A DNA stretch of 64,000 nt, taken from assembly GCF_000003815.2 (NCBI RefSeq), contig NC_049986.1:4608457-4672456 (forward strand). Reading direction: 5' to 3'. Origin of the DNA: Branchiostoma floridae (Eukaryota > Chordata > Leptocardii > Amphioxiformes > Branchiostomatidae). The position numbers and the translations under genes are program-made. Under the pieces are notes generated by a model that made no database searches, was not told the origin of the DNA, and saw only the letters and a program-made list of their open reading frames with translations. This document shows positions 1 through 10,700 of this stretch, piece by piece. Each line of letters starts with the position of its first letter. The first letter of the stretch is position 1.

Positions 1-1847
1 TATGATCGAGAATATCTCGGCAACAATACACAATAGAATTATGCGGTTTGTGGATTACAATTCCCTACCGTGGCGATCTTTCTATCGATACCAAGTTTGT
101 CCCGCCGGAATAACTCTGAAGACTTCGGAATCTCAAGCGTAATACGCCCGTAAGTGTTACGTATAGCGGTAAGCTAGGGTGAACCTATGATCGAGAATAT
201 CTCGGCAACAATGCACAATAGAATTATGCGGTTTGTGGCTTACTATTCCCTACCTAGAGACCTTTCTAACGATACCAAGTTTGACCCGCCGGAATAACTC
301 TGAAGACTTCGAAATCTCAAGCGTATGTACGACCGTATGTGTTACGTAGCGGTTACGGCTAAGGTGAACCTATGATCGAGAATATATAGGCAACAATGCA
401 CAATAGAATTATGCGGTCTGTGGATTACAATTCCCTACCGTGGCGATCTTTCTATCGATACCAAGTTTGTCCCGCCGGAATAACTCTGAAGACTTCGGAA
501 TCTCAAGCGTATATATGACCGTATGTGTTACGTAGCGGTTAAGGCTAAGGTGAACCTATGATCGAGAATATCTCGGCAACAATGTACAATAGAATTATGC
601 GGTTTGTGGCTTGCTATTCCCTACCTAGAGACCTTTCTACGATACCAAGTTTGACTCACCGGAATAACTTTGAAGACCGCGGAATCTCAAGCGTATATAC
701 GACCGTATGTGTTACCTAGCGGTTACGGCTAAGGTGAACCTACTATCGAGAATATCTCGGCAACAATACACAATAGAATTATGCGGTTTGTGGCTTGCTA
801 TTCCCTACCTAGAGACCTTTCTAACGATACCAAGTTTGACCCGCCGGAATAACTCTGAAGACTTCGAAATCTCAAGCGTATGTACGACCGTATGTGTTAC
901 GTAGCGGTTACGGCTAAGGTGAACCTATGATCGAGAATATATCGGCAACAATGCACAATAGAATTATGCGGTTTGTGACTTACTATTCCCTACCTAGAGA
1001 CCTTTCTAACGATACCAAGTTTGACCCACCGGAATAACTCTGAAGACCGCGGAATCTCATCCGTATATACGACCGTATGTATTACGTAGCGGTTACGGCT
1101 AAGGTGAACCAATGATCGAGAATATCTCGGCAACAATGCACAATAGAATTATGCGGTCTGTGGATTACATTTCCCTACCTGGCGATCTTTCTATCGAAAC
1201 CAAGTTTGACCCGCCGGAATAACTTTGAAGAGTTCGGAATCTCAAGCGTATATACGACCGTAAGTGTTACGTATAGCGGTAAGCTAGGGTGAACCTATGA
1301 TCGAGAATATCTCGGCAACAATGCACAATAGAATTATGCGGTCTGTGGATTACAATTCCCTACCTAGCGACCTTTCTAACGATACCAATTTGAGCCGCCG
1401 GAATAACTTTGAAGAGTTCGGAATCTCAAGCGTATATACGCCCGTAAGTGTTACGTTGCGGTAAGCTAGGGTGAACCTATGATCGAGAATATCTCGGCAA
1501 CAATGCACAATAGAATTATGCGGTCTGTGGAATACCATTCCCTACCTAGCGACCTTTCTAACGATACCAAGTTTGACCCGCCGGAATAACTTTGAAGAGT
1601 TCGGAATCTCAAGGGTATACACACCCGTAAGTGTTACGTATAGCGGTAAGCTAGGGTGAACATATGATCGAAAATATCTCGGCAACAATGCACAATAGAA
1701 TTATGCGGTTTGTGGATTACAATTCCCTACCTAGCGACCTTTCTAACGATACCAATTTGAGCCGCCGGAAGAACTTTGAAGAGTTCGGAATCTCAAGCGT
1801 ATATACGCCCGTAAGTGTTACGTAGCGGTAAGCTAGGGTGAACCTAT
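1..1847. repeat. Satellite array, ~185-bp monomer, about 10 copies
   Basis: The same monomer begins near 1, 186, 371, 557, 741, 926, 1111, 1296, 1478 and 1663, so the period is 182-186 bp. Each unit opens with a TATGATCGAGAATAT-type motif, has ATTATGCGGT in the middle and closes with AGCTAGGGTGAACC or GGCTAAGGTGAACC. Two variant groups are visible: GGCTAAGG ends dominate before 1111 and AGCTAGGG ends dominate after. The array runs off the left edge. Short ORFs inside it are not conserved and I treat it as non-coding. Confidence 0.95.
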
Positions 1848-2967
1848 GTTACTAAGTATGTAGTGTTAAAACAGATGTAAGCAAGTGTACAAAATTAGCT
1901 TTGATAAATATATTTGTTAATTCTAGGCTCTAAGTTAATTTTACATTATGCTTACTAGTGTGTATTTCATTCTTAGGCTATATTGCAGTATTTACTATAC
2001 ATATTATTAACGATGTTAATCATGGGAGGCTGTCAAAAATCACCTACCTGACTATTAGAACATGAAAAACTCATATTGGCATGATTGTCCGGCTTCTGAA
2101 GAGTAATCTGTCGACAAAAGAAGGAAAAAGTTTACGGCGGAATTATATTATACGCCATCAAAACATAAGTGATGACCTTTTCACCCCCTTTCACTGCCTG
2201 TAAACAACACCAAAACACCTAACTTCTAAGGCCTACTGCAACCACAAATATCACTAAAAATCTGTTTTTCAACACAATATAGAAGCTACAACCCTTACCT
2301 ATTATATGCACCTTCAAAATCCAAACATATCCAAAGAAAAACATTTCTACAGCAACTTTGGTCAAGGCTACCTACGCTGGGTAATCTGGGCAAGTCCGGA
2401 AATACCGAAATTAAAGAGTGCCCCCAGACTGAGTGCCCCGTAGCCAACACCTACTTGTATAGACAAACATGGCCGAGCTGCATCCAGCCTCACGAGACAT
2501 CAATATGCAATTAACAAATCTTAACGTAGCTACCAGACAGCACGTTGTGGTTTTACCTTGGCCGGTGCAAGTTTGATACGATAACGTCCACTGGAGAAGT
2601 TTTTATTAGAAACGTTCACATGAAGACTATTTTGTATTTCAATGATAGCTGTTGGCCTTCTGTTTTGTGTCTTCTTTTTTTCTCTAAGAATATTGCACTC
2701 GAAACAAAAGTGAGGCTATAAAAGGCAAAGATAAGGAAGGTTTGGAAAACAATAACCCATTTTACCTTTCAGCTCCGTGGCTACAAACCGGGACATCTTT
2801 TTTGATAGGTGGCGCTCTTACAGAGCGGCCGCCGGTTTTACGAGCTCTGTAACTTTTGATTTTATCTTTGTATATACTTTGTGGATTTCATCACTGCTGT
2901 GCAATATACATTCTGGATAAGTTATTTAGAAGCCTGATGACTCACCCTGAGGGTCCACTGCATGTGA
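1848..2967. other. Gene-free stretch, nothing recognised
   Basis: AT-rich sequence after the satellite. I found no long ORF, exon, clear inverted repeat or tandem repeat. The last few hundred bases may be the 5' part of the LINE that follows, but no boundary is visible. Confidence 0.5.
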
Positions 2968-5057
2968 TTAGCAGAAATTCACCGAAAACCTTGGCCCATC
3001 CCGACGACATCTAACAGCTCCAAAGATGGCTTCTGTTGGACTGATGCGATATTCGGCCCAGTTCTTTAGAAGCCTACGACGAACAACAGAGACGGTGTCA
3101 CCACTTCTTAGAGAGCAACTTAGACAGCTAGGAGTCTTGAGAACTCGTGGAAGATACCGTGGGACAAGAGCCGGTAAGAACCGTCGAAGAAACATTGCCA
3201 TAAGAGAGATCGCGATGATGTCACGGTTACGCAGTGGTAGGCAAAAAGCAGGTGCTTGGCACAATATTGATTTACATATTAACCTGTAATTTGATCTGCT
3301 AATTTAAATGTCAATTTCTAATCCAATCTACTGACGTCCTGGTAGGCACCAACCGCCGAATACCCCGGATATGAACAACAACAGCGATCGCTCGTACTGT
3401 CATATGCAAATATTACGGGAGGAACTGTAAACAACAGCAACCCTCCAGAACTCTCAGGAATGTACCTGTACGACCATTCCCCTTCGAAAAGCCAACAATA
3501 ATGCTTTGCAACCCACGATCACTTATTAATAAGCAATAAATTAGAAGAATGCCAAGTGCTTTTGCAAACAATGAATGTCCACATTGCTTTTTTCTCAGAG
3601 ACGTGGTTTAGCTCAGACATGCCTACAGAACAGTGGGATATTGACGAATAATATAACCTGTTCTCTAGATCAGGACAAGGGAGGAAAGGCGGGGGGGGGG
3701 GGGGGATGGGTGGTTGCAGTCAACGTCCGAACAATATACACGCCAAAGCCCTCGATGTTACGATCCCAGAAGAACTAGAATGTTTGTGGCTGAAGATCCG
3801 TCCAAACCGTCTCCCGCGGGAGATACCTAGAATAGTTGCATGTGCTGTTTATAACCCGTCGAACTCACCGCACAGCAGAGTTCTGACCGAACACCTCTGT
3901 TCGGTAATCGACCAAATAAGAGCGAAGTCCCCCTACACAGGAGTATGTATCGCGGGAGACTTCAACTTCAACAGAACTGATGTCAAGGACCTTTGTCGAG
4001 GTAATCAACTGCGGCAGATTGTGGACTTGCCTACAAGATTACACACAAGACAACACATTAGACCTTGTAGTAACTAACCTCGGCAACATGTACCACAAGC
4101 CTACTTTACTGTCAAGGTTGGGCTCCAGCGATCACCGGATAGTACTTCTCAAACCAGCTTCTTGCTCTACCACATGCAAAGCAAGGACAAAACTGGTGAG
4201 ACCTATGCCTGATTCCAAAATCAGAGCATTCGGCCAATGGCTGGGAGCCCACGACTGGATCGACGTCTTGTCAGCAGACAGCACACAAGCCAAAACCGAC
4301 GCGTTCTACCAGACGATGAACACAAAAATCAAGCAACACTTCCCTGGTGAAGACCATCAAAACTCACACAAGCGACAAACCATGGATCGGCCAAAGAATA
4401 AAGAATCTTGTACACCTGAGACAACGAGCTTTCAATACAGGCAAAAACGAAAGATGGAGATCACTGCGAAACAAGGTACAATACGAGATGAAGAAAGCCA
4501 GAAAGTCATTTTATAAGAACAAAGTAAAAACCCTTCGGACAGAGGATACTTCCAAGTGGTACAACATGATTAAGACGATGGCGAATACCGCAAACAAAGG
4601 TCTAACACTGAACATCGAAGGAACTCCCCCAGAGGACCACAGAGCCACTGCTGATGCCATAAACAAGGCCCTATCTACAGTGACATGCTCATTGGACCCT
4701 CTCGACCTGACCAAACTACCCGCGTTCCTCCCGGCGAGACCTGTGGAAGAACTCCTACCGTGGCAGGTGTACGACAGACTGCGACAAATACAAGTAAAGA
4801 GCGCTGCCGGACCAGACGGACTACCAAACAAAATCATAAAGGAGTTCGCCTACGAGATCTCCACCCCACTAACGTCGATACTGAACGCGTCTTTGTCGGA
4901 GGGGTATGTTCCTGTCCAATGGCACCAGGCTAACATTGTGCCGTTACCTAAGACCCGACCTCCATCAATAGAGGAGTTACGACCCATTTCACTCACTCAC
5001 ACAATAGCAAGGGTCGCCGAAAGACTCATACCACCACTTTTACTTGATTCCTGCTAA
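2968..5057 (+). mobile_element. CR1/L2-type LINE, 3'-truncated and frame-broken
   Basis: Reading + strand frames in order gives a basic N-terminal segment (3026-3289, with RGTRAGKNRRRN), an EEP-type endonuclease (FFSETWF near 3586, GDFNFN near 3955, SSDHRIV near 4127) and the start of a reverse transcriptase (AAGPDGLPNKIIKEF near 4804, ELRPISLT near 4972). An internal stop lies near 3650, and frameshifts near 4045 and between about 4350 and 4380 break the ORF. Reading stops at 5057 before the catalytic YxDD box, so the element is dead and lacks its 3' half. Order and motifs fit CR1/L2 LINEs; the exact family cannot be fixed by eye. Confidence 0.85.
3691..3705. repeat. Poly-G run of 15
   Basis: Fifteen consecutive G bases sit inside the dead LINE endonuclease region. 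Its length may not be reliable in the assembly. Confidence 0.9.
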
Positions 5058-6510
5058 TTCGGTTTCAGTGTGAAGGCCCTATACGTTTTAATGAAACAGC
5101 CGTTACGCTTCCCTGTCTTTAGCATATGTAACGACAAAGTGGAATTGATCTTCGATATTTCCATGACAAATGAATGACGAATTTACATATATCATTTGAT
5201 ACGCATGTAGTTTGACAACTTGTGTTTTCGGCAGAGAATATGATCAGTTTTAATTCTTGCACATCAAGATGTTATTGGGAGAATTAGAGATAGCACGTTA
5301 TAACGATGCGATTTAACATCTTCAGGTAACATCATCATCAATTCTAAAGATAAGAGCCTATCTTGCACAGTTACGGGGCAACAGTTATTTGTCGAAGCCA
5401 TCACATCGTAGAACGCTATAGCTAGGTAATTTGATAGTGATCTAAAACAAAGCTAAAATCCAATAGAGGACATCATTTGATCAACAGTCATGTTTAACTT
5501 GGTATGGATGGACTTTCTGTAATTGCCACTCAGCTTTTGATTTAGATTCATTGTTGTCAGATAGCCTCTATCTACTCCACATGCCACTGAAACTACATGT
5601 AGTAGAAATTGACTAAATAGGCAGATAACACACCAGAGGAGCTGGCCGGCCCAACGCTACAATTTATGTCTTAGGCACCGCACACTGTTCCTTCCCTTGC
5701 CACATCTGAAGCCTATAGCAAGTAGAGGCTTAGTGTGGGTATAAAAACGGAACATGCTGACAGAAATGGCAAAGGCCTGAGGTTGTGGTTTCTTTGTTGT
5801 TACAGTCTTGTCGACATTTTTTTTTGGCTGTAGTACCGGGGCACGGACAGCTGACCCAACCGTCGACTACTTCCTACCAGGTGTCCGTGCGGGATCTGTG
5901 TACCGAGACAAGGTCAACAACAACAATAACAACAACCTGTGAAGAGCAAACCACAGACCAACCCAGCGCGGCCAACACGTGTGACCTCCATTACTTATCA
6001 ACCAACATAATTCTGGAGCGCTATGTTAGCGCGCTTCTGTGTGCTTTCATTTCTTAGCAGTCTAAGCTTGTTCTAGATCAAATCATAAACATAATAAATA
6101 ACAAACAAGTTATGTATTATTTTCATAAACCTAGTTTCATTTATATCACAACCTTATTTTAACTCAATATTAATCTCAATATAAACATTGCAAATGACTA
6201 TCTGAATATTGTGGTATAGAATTGATCCAATTTAATTTTTACAACTGGAAACAAATGGAGACTCATTTTTGGCCATTTCGTGTAACATCTTCAACGTCAC
6301 TAGAATGAACAAACGAATCTGTTGAATCTGAACAAAAAAATCTGTTGAATCTGTTTATCGGGCTTTCTATTTTGTCATTTTTCTTGACGTAAGCCAGCCA
6401 GTTAGGTGTTGACAATACAAGATACAATAGAAAAGAGAAATCCCGATAAAAACGACTAAAATAATGTTTAAAAAATAGCCGGAGCCTAACCTCTGCTTTG
6501 AGAGTAGTAC
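5058..6510. other. Gene-free stretch, no recognised element
   Basis: No exon or transposon protein seen. A short CAA/AAC-rich simple repeat lies near 5917-5940. The 90-codon ORF at 5785-6057 is low in complexity, resembles no family I know and has no supporting signals. Confidence 0.4.
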
Positions 6511-6606
6511 TATGTGAACCAGTCACAATTATCCTAAGGAAGGTGACAGACGGTCACCAAAACGTCGGTATAGAGCAATGGTTGTAAAACGAGTCTTCTG
6601 TATCGT
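6511..6606 (+). mobile_element. Hammerhead-like Penelope-type terminal fragment, copy 1
   Basis: ATGTGAACCAGTCACAATT is followed by CTAAGGA, a 6-bp stem (GGTGAC...GTCACC) and AAAACGTC, then GCAATGGTTGT. The same order recurs at 48116-48247 and 50704-50823. CTGATGA-stem-GAAA is the hammerhead ribozyme core, and Penelope-like elements are known to carry type I hammerheads; this copy has substitutions in both core boxes and is probably inactive. Confidence 0.5.
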
Positions 6607-6826
6607 GAATGTTATGCTATCCAGGTCTCGGCTGAATTACTTATTTCAAGATGCAATCCATGAATTTCGCTACTATCTTTGTACGTCTCAGCTTTGCATG
6701 AAAATAAATAAATGGCTTGACTAGAGTATTACATGTTTCCTTGGACATTCATTAGCGATACATGTGAACATCTGAAAACAGAATTAGATGTTCATTTCTA
6801 ACATCCGTCGAGATGGCTATGTTTTC

Positions 6827-6883
6827 GGTCTGTCTGTCTGTCTGTCAGTCTGTCTGTCTGTCTGTCTGCCTGTCGGTCTGTCT
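6827..6883. repeat. (TCTG)n microsatellite
   Basis: About 14 units of TCTG with a few substitutions. Confidence 0.95.
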
Positions 6884-7010
6884 GTGAACAGCATAACTCG
6901 AAAAGCTAAGGATGTATCCTGATGATATTTGGTACATGGGTAGGGGATCGGGAAACAACGGTTAAGTTCGACAAGCCACATAGCTTTAAGGTACTGCAGC
7001 TGAACTTACA
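6884..7010. mobile_element. Copy of the ATATTTGGTA-type dispersed module
   Basis: AACAGCATAACTCGAAAAGC, GATGATATTTGGTA, GGTTAAGTTCG and GGTACTGCAG occur in the same order as in the modules at 26440-26710 and 26990-27260. No protein is encoded. It looks like part of a non-autonomous DNA element whose full copy lies in intron 9. Confidence 0.5.
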
Positions 7011-7548
7011 TTTTTCATACCTTTTATATATTTTCCGTCTAATTACGTCTGATGAAAAATGGCGGATGTCATATGAGAGTTTTATCACCAAGGAAATTTG
7101 ACAGTCGTGTATCAGTCTGTCTGGGATACATGTTAGACATTATGGTCTCGTTCCGGTATTACTCCGCCGGGGCCCCAAAATCGTGTGTTTATGTAGATGA
7201 TAAATTGCCTTTTATAGAGCTGTCATATCGAAGGATTTGAGATGAAAGGTGGTGTATTTCTGACAGGATCGGGTGGAAAAGTTTCGGCATTCGGGCGATT
7301 CTCGGACGTGTACGTTTGTTTGTCCTGAGTAATGTGGTCAGCGGGTCACTGAAGGAAAGCCCCACTTGCTGGATAGTATTTATGTGCAGTTATAGATGTT
7401 ATAAAAATCGATTGTCCGGTCAGATTTTGGAAACAATTTTTTTATTGATTACTGGATATGTGATCTTGAAATAGAAATTAAAACGTCTCCGGCCGAACTG
7501 TTTCTTTATTGGATTTTCGCCCATTAAAGTTGCATAATTAAGCATTGT

Positions 7549-7554
7549 TATAAA
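7549..7554 (+). promoter_or_regulatory. Possible TATA-like box upstream of UBR4
   Basis: TATAAA followed by G lies 95 bp before the chosen ATG. Such a hexamer is common by chance in AT-rich DNA and the transcription start is unknown, so this is a weak candidate only. Confidence 0.2.
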
Positions 7555-7640
7555 GGGGACGGCATAAGTCCGGTATGAGACCTACTGATGCACATCTGCC
7601 ATGGACCTGGAGAAACTCTGGTATGAGACCGTCTCCTGAG

Positions 7641-7651
7641 AAAATGGCGTC
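7641..7651 (+). promoter_or_regulatory. YY1-like element overlapping the UBR4 start codon
   Basis: AAAATGGCGTC matches the AANATGGCGNC form of the YY1 motif, which in animals often overlaps the ATG of housekeeping genes. It coincides with the likely UBR4 initiator codon. Function is inferred from the motif alone. Confidence 0.35.
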
Positions 7652-7774
7652 GTGTCGCCGACATGAGTCGTCTTCTCCTCCGTGGAGCTCGGCTCTGCGC
7701 CTGCTGGAGGCGGGCTGTTTTGCACCTGTTAGAGGAAAACAACTTCTGGTCATCACGAAGATGGTCATAGCGAG
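7644..7774 (+). CDS. UBR4: UBR4 exon 1 (coding part)
   Basis: Residues 1-43 plus two bases. The ATG has A at -3 and G at +4; in-frame ATGs also exist at 7575 and 7623. The [13 protein letters not shown] stretch and the later [11 protein letters not shown] align in spacing with the start of animal UBR4. The exon ends AG/GCAAGT, a GC donor, in phase 2; the nearby GT at 7779 would leave the wrong phase for exon 2. Confidence 0.75.
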
Positions 7775-10700
7775 GCAAGTAGTCAGATAGTCAAAGTCAT
7801 AGTGTGTTTTTATATACTAGTAATATCCTGTGGAGTGACAAGACTATATTTATTTTTAATTTTTTCGGCGTAGACCGCGCGTATTTACACATGATGTTTT
7901 CCAGTAACTGGAATCACACCCAACAACGCCGAGAACAGATCCGTTCAGAGAATCCGACTTTTGTACCCTGCAGTGCACCATCCTGTTATAATACTGTATT
8001 TTGGACATCCCTGCACTCAAGCAAGCAAGCACTCCTACCTCAGGCGCCTTTTGGGGGGAGGGGGGGGTCTAGCTCTAAATGTTATGAAGTAGATTTCTAG
8101 CGAGGTCAACGCCCATGAAGCCGGTTCTTTCAAATGCAGAGTAACCAATTAATGTCAGACCGGTGGCACGCGAGGGTCAGGGAGGAATGTTTCATACCTA
8201 TTGTCCGTCGATTACTAGCTGTTAAATACCGTCAATACATTACAAAGGACATCTTTGTGGGGCTTCCTTTAGTTTGCAGCATGTATTTTTATGAGCTGGT
8301 CCCTTTGAATGCTGGTTATATAGAATAGAAGGACAGACTGAATAATCAGCAAACAACACGACTTGAGTGCATAACGACTTTTTGGTCCCCCCGCAAGGGC
8401 CCCCTTCCCTAATTAAAAATCCGGGTATTTTGGGACATCCCCCCCCGTCAAAGCAAGGCAAGCCCTTCCTACCTTCAGGGGCCTTTTGGGAGGGGAAGGG
8501 GGCCCGTTCGTTACTGAAAATTTATACAACCAGTAGATTTCTAGCGAGGACACGCCTTTAACTAAGTCAATTCCTTCACATGCAAAAAACTATCAGTATC
8601 ACTTCAATGCTTCAGTATATTTCAATGAATACACTGTAATTGCGCAAATAGATAGTATCAAGAAGAATGAAATATACTTCAATATGAACGTCCGTACAAG
8701 TGATAAATAGTGAAATATTATAGAAAGAAAGAAAGTACACCAACTTGGATTCGAACCCGAGACCATAAGTTAAAAAGTCTATTCGTTAATCCACTACGTC
8801 ACGATATATTACAGTATGTGTATAGGTGTGCTAATACAACTGGAGTGACGGAGCGCGTGATAATACGAGACAAAAATTGTTGCAGGTCCATCATTTCAAA
8901 AAAATGGAAGTCGTAAGATCTCTCTAGTCTCTTCACCTTTTGGTCATCAAGTAAACTTTTTAAACCGTTATATTATAAATATAGAACAGGGAGGTTATAT
9001 AGATCAATGATCAACTGTTTGTGTGAACTCCCGCACAGTGTCTGCTTGGTGTGTGTTTATGACATTTACATGATAGACAGGGTGAGAATGGCCTGCCACT
9101 CGTTCGGGCTATTCACACCGCAGTAATTGTCATTGACCTGTCCTCGCTAGAAAGTTACTGGGTGTGCTTTAGTGTACACGGGGGTTCTTATGTCTGTTTC
9201 CTATATACTGTAAATGCAGAAATGTTCGTGGTAAATTAATGTTCGCGTTTTTCATGGTGACCACTTCACCGCGAACTTAAAACCACCGCAAACATTTTTC
9301 TACTATAGTATTAGACTGCAGTCTAAGGTGTTACCGCGAACTTAAAACCACCGCGAAAAGTCCTTTCTGCTGTTACCGCGAAATTAAATCCCCGTGAACT
9401 TAAATGCATTTACAGTACTCTAAGAGAGACTGTATTTATTTCGAGTAGCAAGTGTATGAAAACCTCACCTTCCGCACTGGTGTTCCAGTGCTGATTCAAT
9501 TGTTAATTCAGTCTCAGAACTGGGTGCCCAGTGCTGAAGATTTTAGCTCTGGTATTCCAGTGCTGAGCGGCCTTGCACGGGTAGACTCCTGTGTAGCTGG
9601 TGCGACTGGATACCCCTGGATACCCATGCCTTTCACTTGCGTTTGGAAAAAAAGATGATGACAAACTTTCAGAATAAATAAATGTTTTATTTCTTGAAGA
9701 ATGACACACTTTTTATTCCTGTGTAAATTATTAGTGTTATGAGTTATGGAGCGTGAGTGAACGTACTAGTATAAACATGACCATACCAGTAAACAGTGTC
9801 GCATGTTCCACACCCAGGCGTGTCCTGCCTAATACACATGCCTGCCGTGCCGCACTGGGCGCTGTTGACTTAAATTATCTCCAGCGATGAGTTACTTCCT
9901 TTGTACAAATAATGGGTGGATATCGTTTCAAGATAGCGACCCCTCACAGACTCCGCAGGTCGCGTACTGTTCCCTGGCCTCCTACACTCCTCCGGCCCGC
10001 TTACTCCTCTATTCGTTCCATTTCTCTGGTTTTCCAGCGACCCAGAGTCTGGTAGAGACTAGTAATAATATGTTATGATGTAAAGAGTCAGTTAGACTAG
10101 GAAAACTATATATTGCTGGAAAGCTCACAGAAAGGCCTTTCTAATACAAGCAAGACAAACATCATACTAATTTTTCATACCATCAATCTGAGGACAGCAA
10201 TCGTTGTGGAAACCATTTAAAAACACATTTGCAACACTCCCAAAAGAAGTTTCTTCAAAGAAAACAACTGGCTAGGGCCAGACTTTTTTGTTTCATTTAT
10301 CATAAAACTATGAAGAAATACTCAACCATACATGCACAATGCTGGTATGCTGTTACAATGACCCAAAAATAAAAATGAAAGCATGATTTCAAATATGTTC
10401 AGTGTTAAACAAATGTTCACCTCACACGTCTAGCTGTACTATGAAAATACTTAATATGCCTTGTGCCTTGTCATTTTTTGGATGTTCTCCACATATCACT
10501 ATCAGGGAGTCTGACTACCCCATGGCCAGCTTCTTTACCTAAGTCATAGTAAGTGGATTTATATGACAGTCATATAAATCTGCTTACTATGACTTTCTAT
10601 GTCAAGGAATAGGTAGCAGAGTATCTAAAATGTCATTTGGGACCTATCCTATCTGACCTGGGTCTCCTCATACCCAAAGAACAAAAAGCAGGATTCTGGC

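Noticed and set aside
1-1847. CRISPR-like regular repeat
   Set aside because: Units are ~185 bp and contiguous with no short repeat/unique spacer structure; this is a eukaryotic satellite.
3026-3289. Independent small basic host protein
   Set aside because: It sits directly upstream of a LINE endonuclease and has the basic RGTRAGKNRRRN pattern seen before the endonuclease in such elements.
5785-6057. 90-codon ORF with Ser/Thr-rich sequence
   Set aside because: Low complexity over a CAA/AAC simple repeat, with no recognisable family or splice signals.
7549-7554. Strong TATA promoter for UBR4
   Set aside because: The hexamer is isolated in AT-rich sequence and no transcription start can be deduced; retained only as a weak candidate.
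8733-8806. Functional tRNA gene on the - strand
   Set aside because: A and B boxes are present, but the cloverleaf stems do not pair and a related sequence recurs inside another copy of the element.
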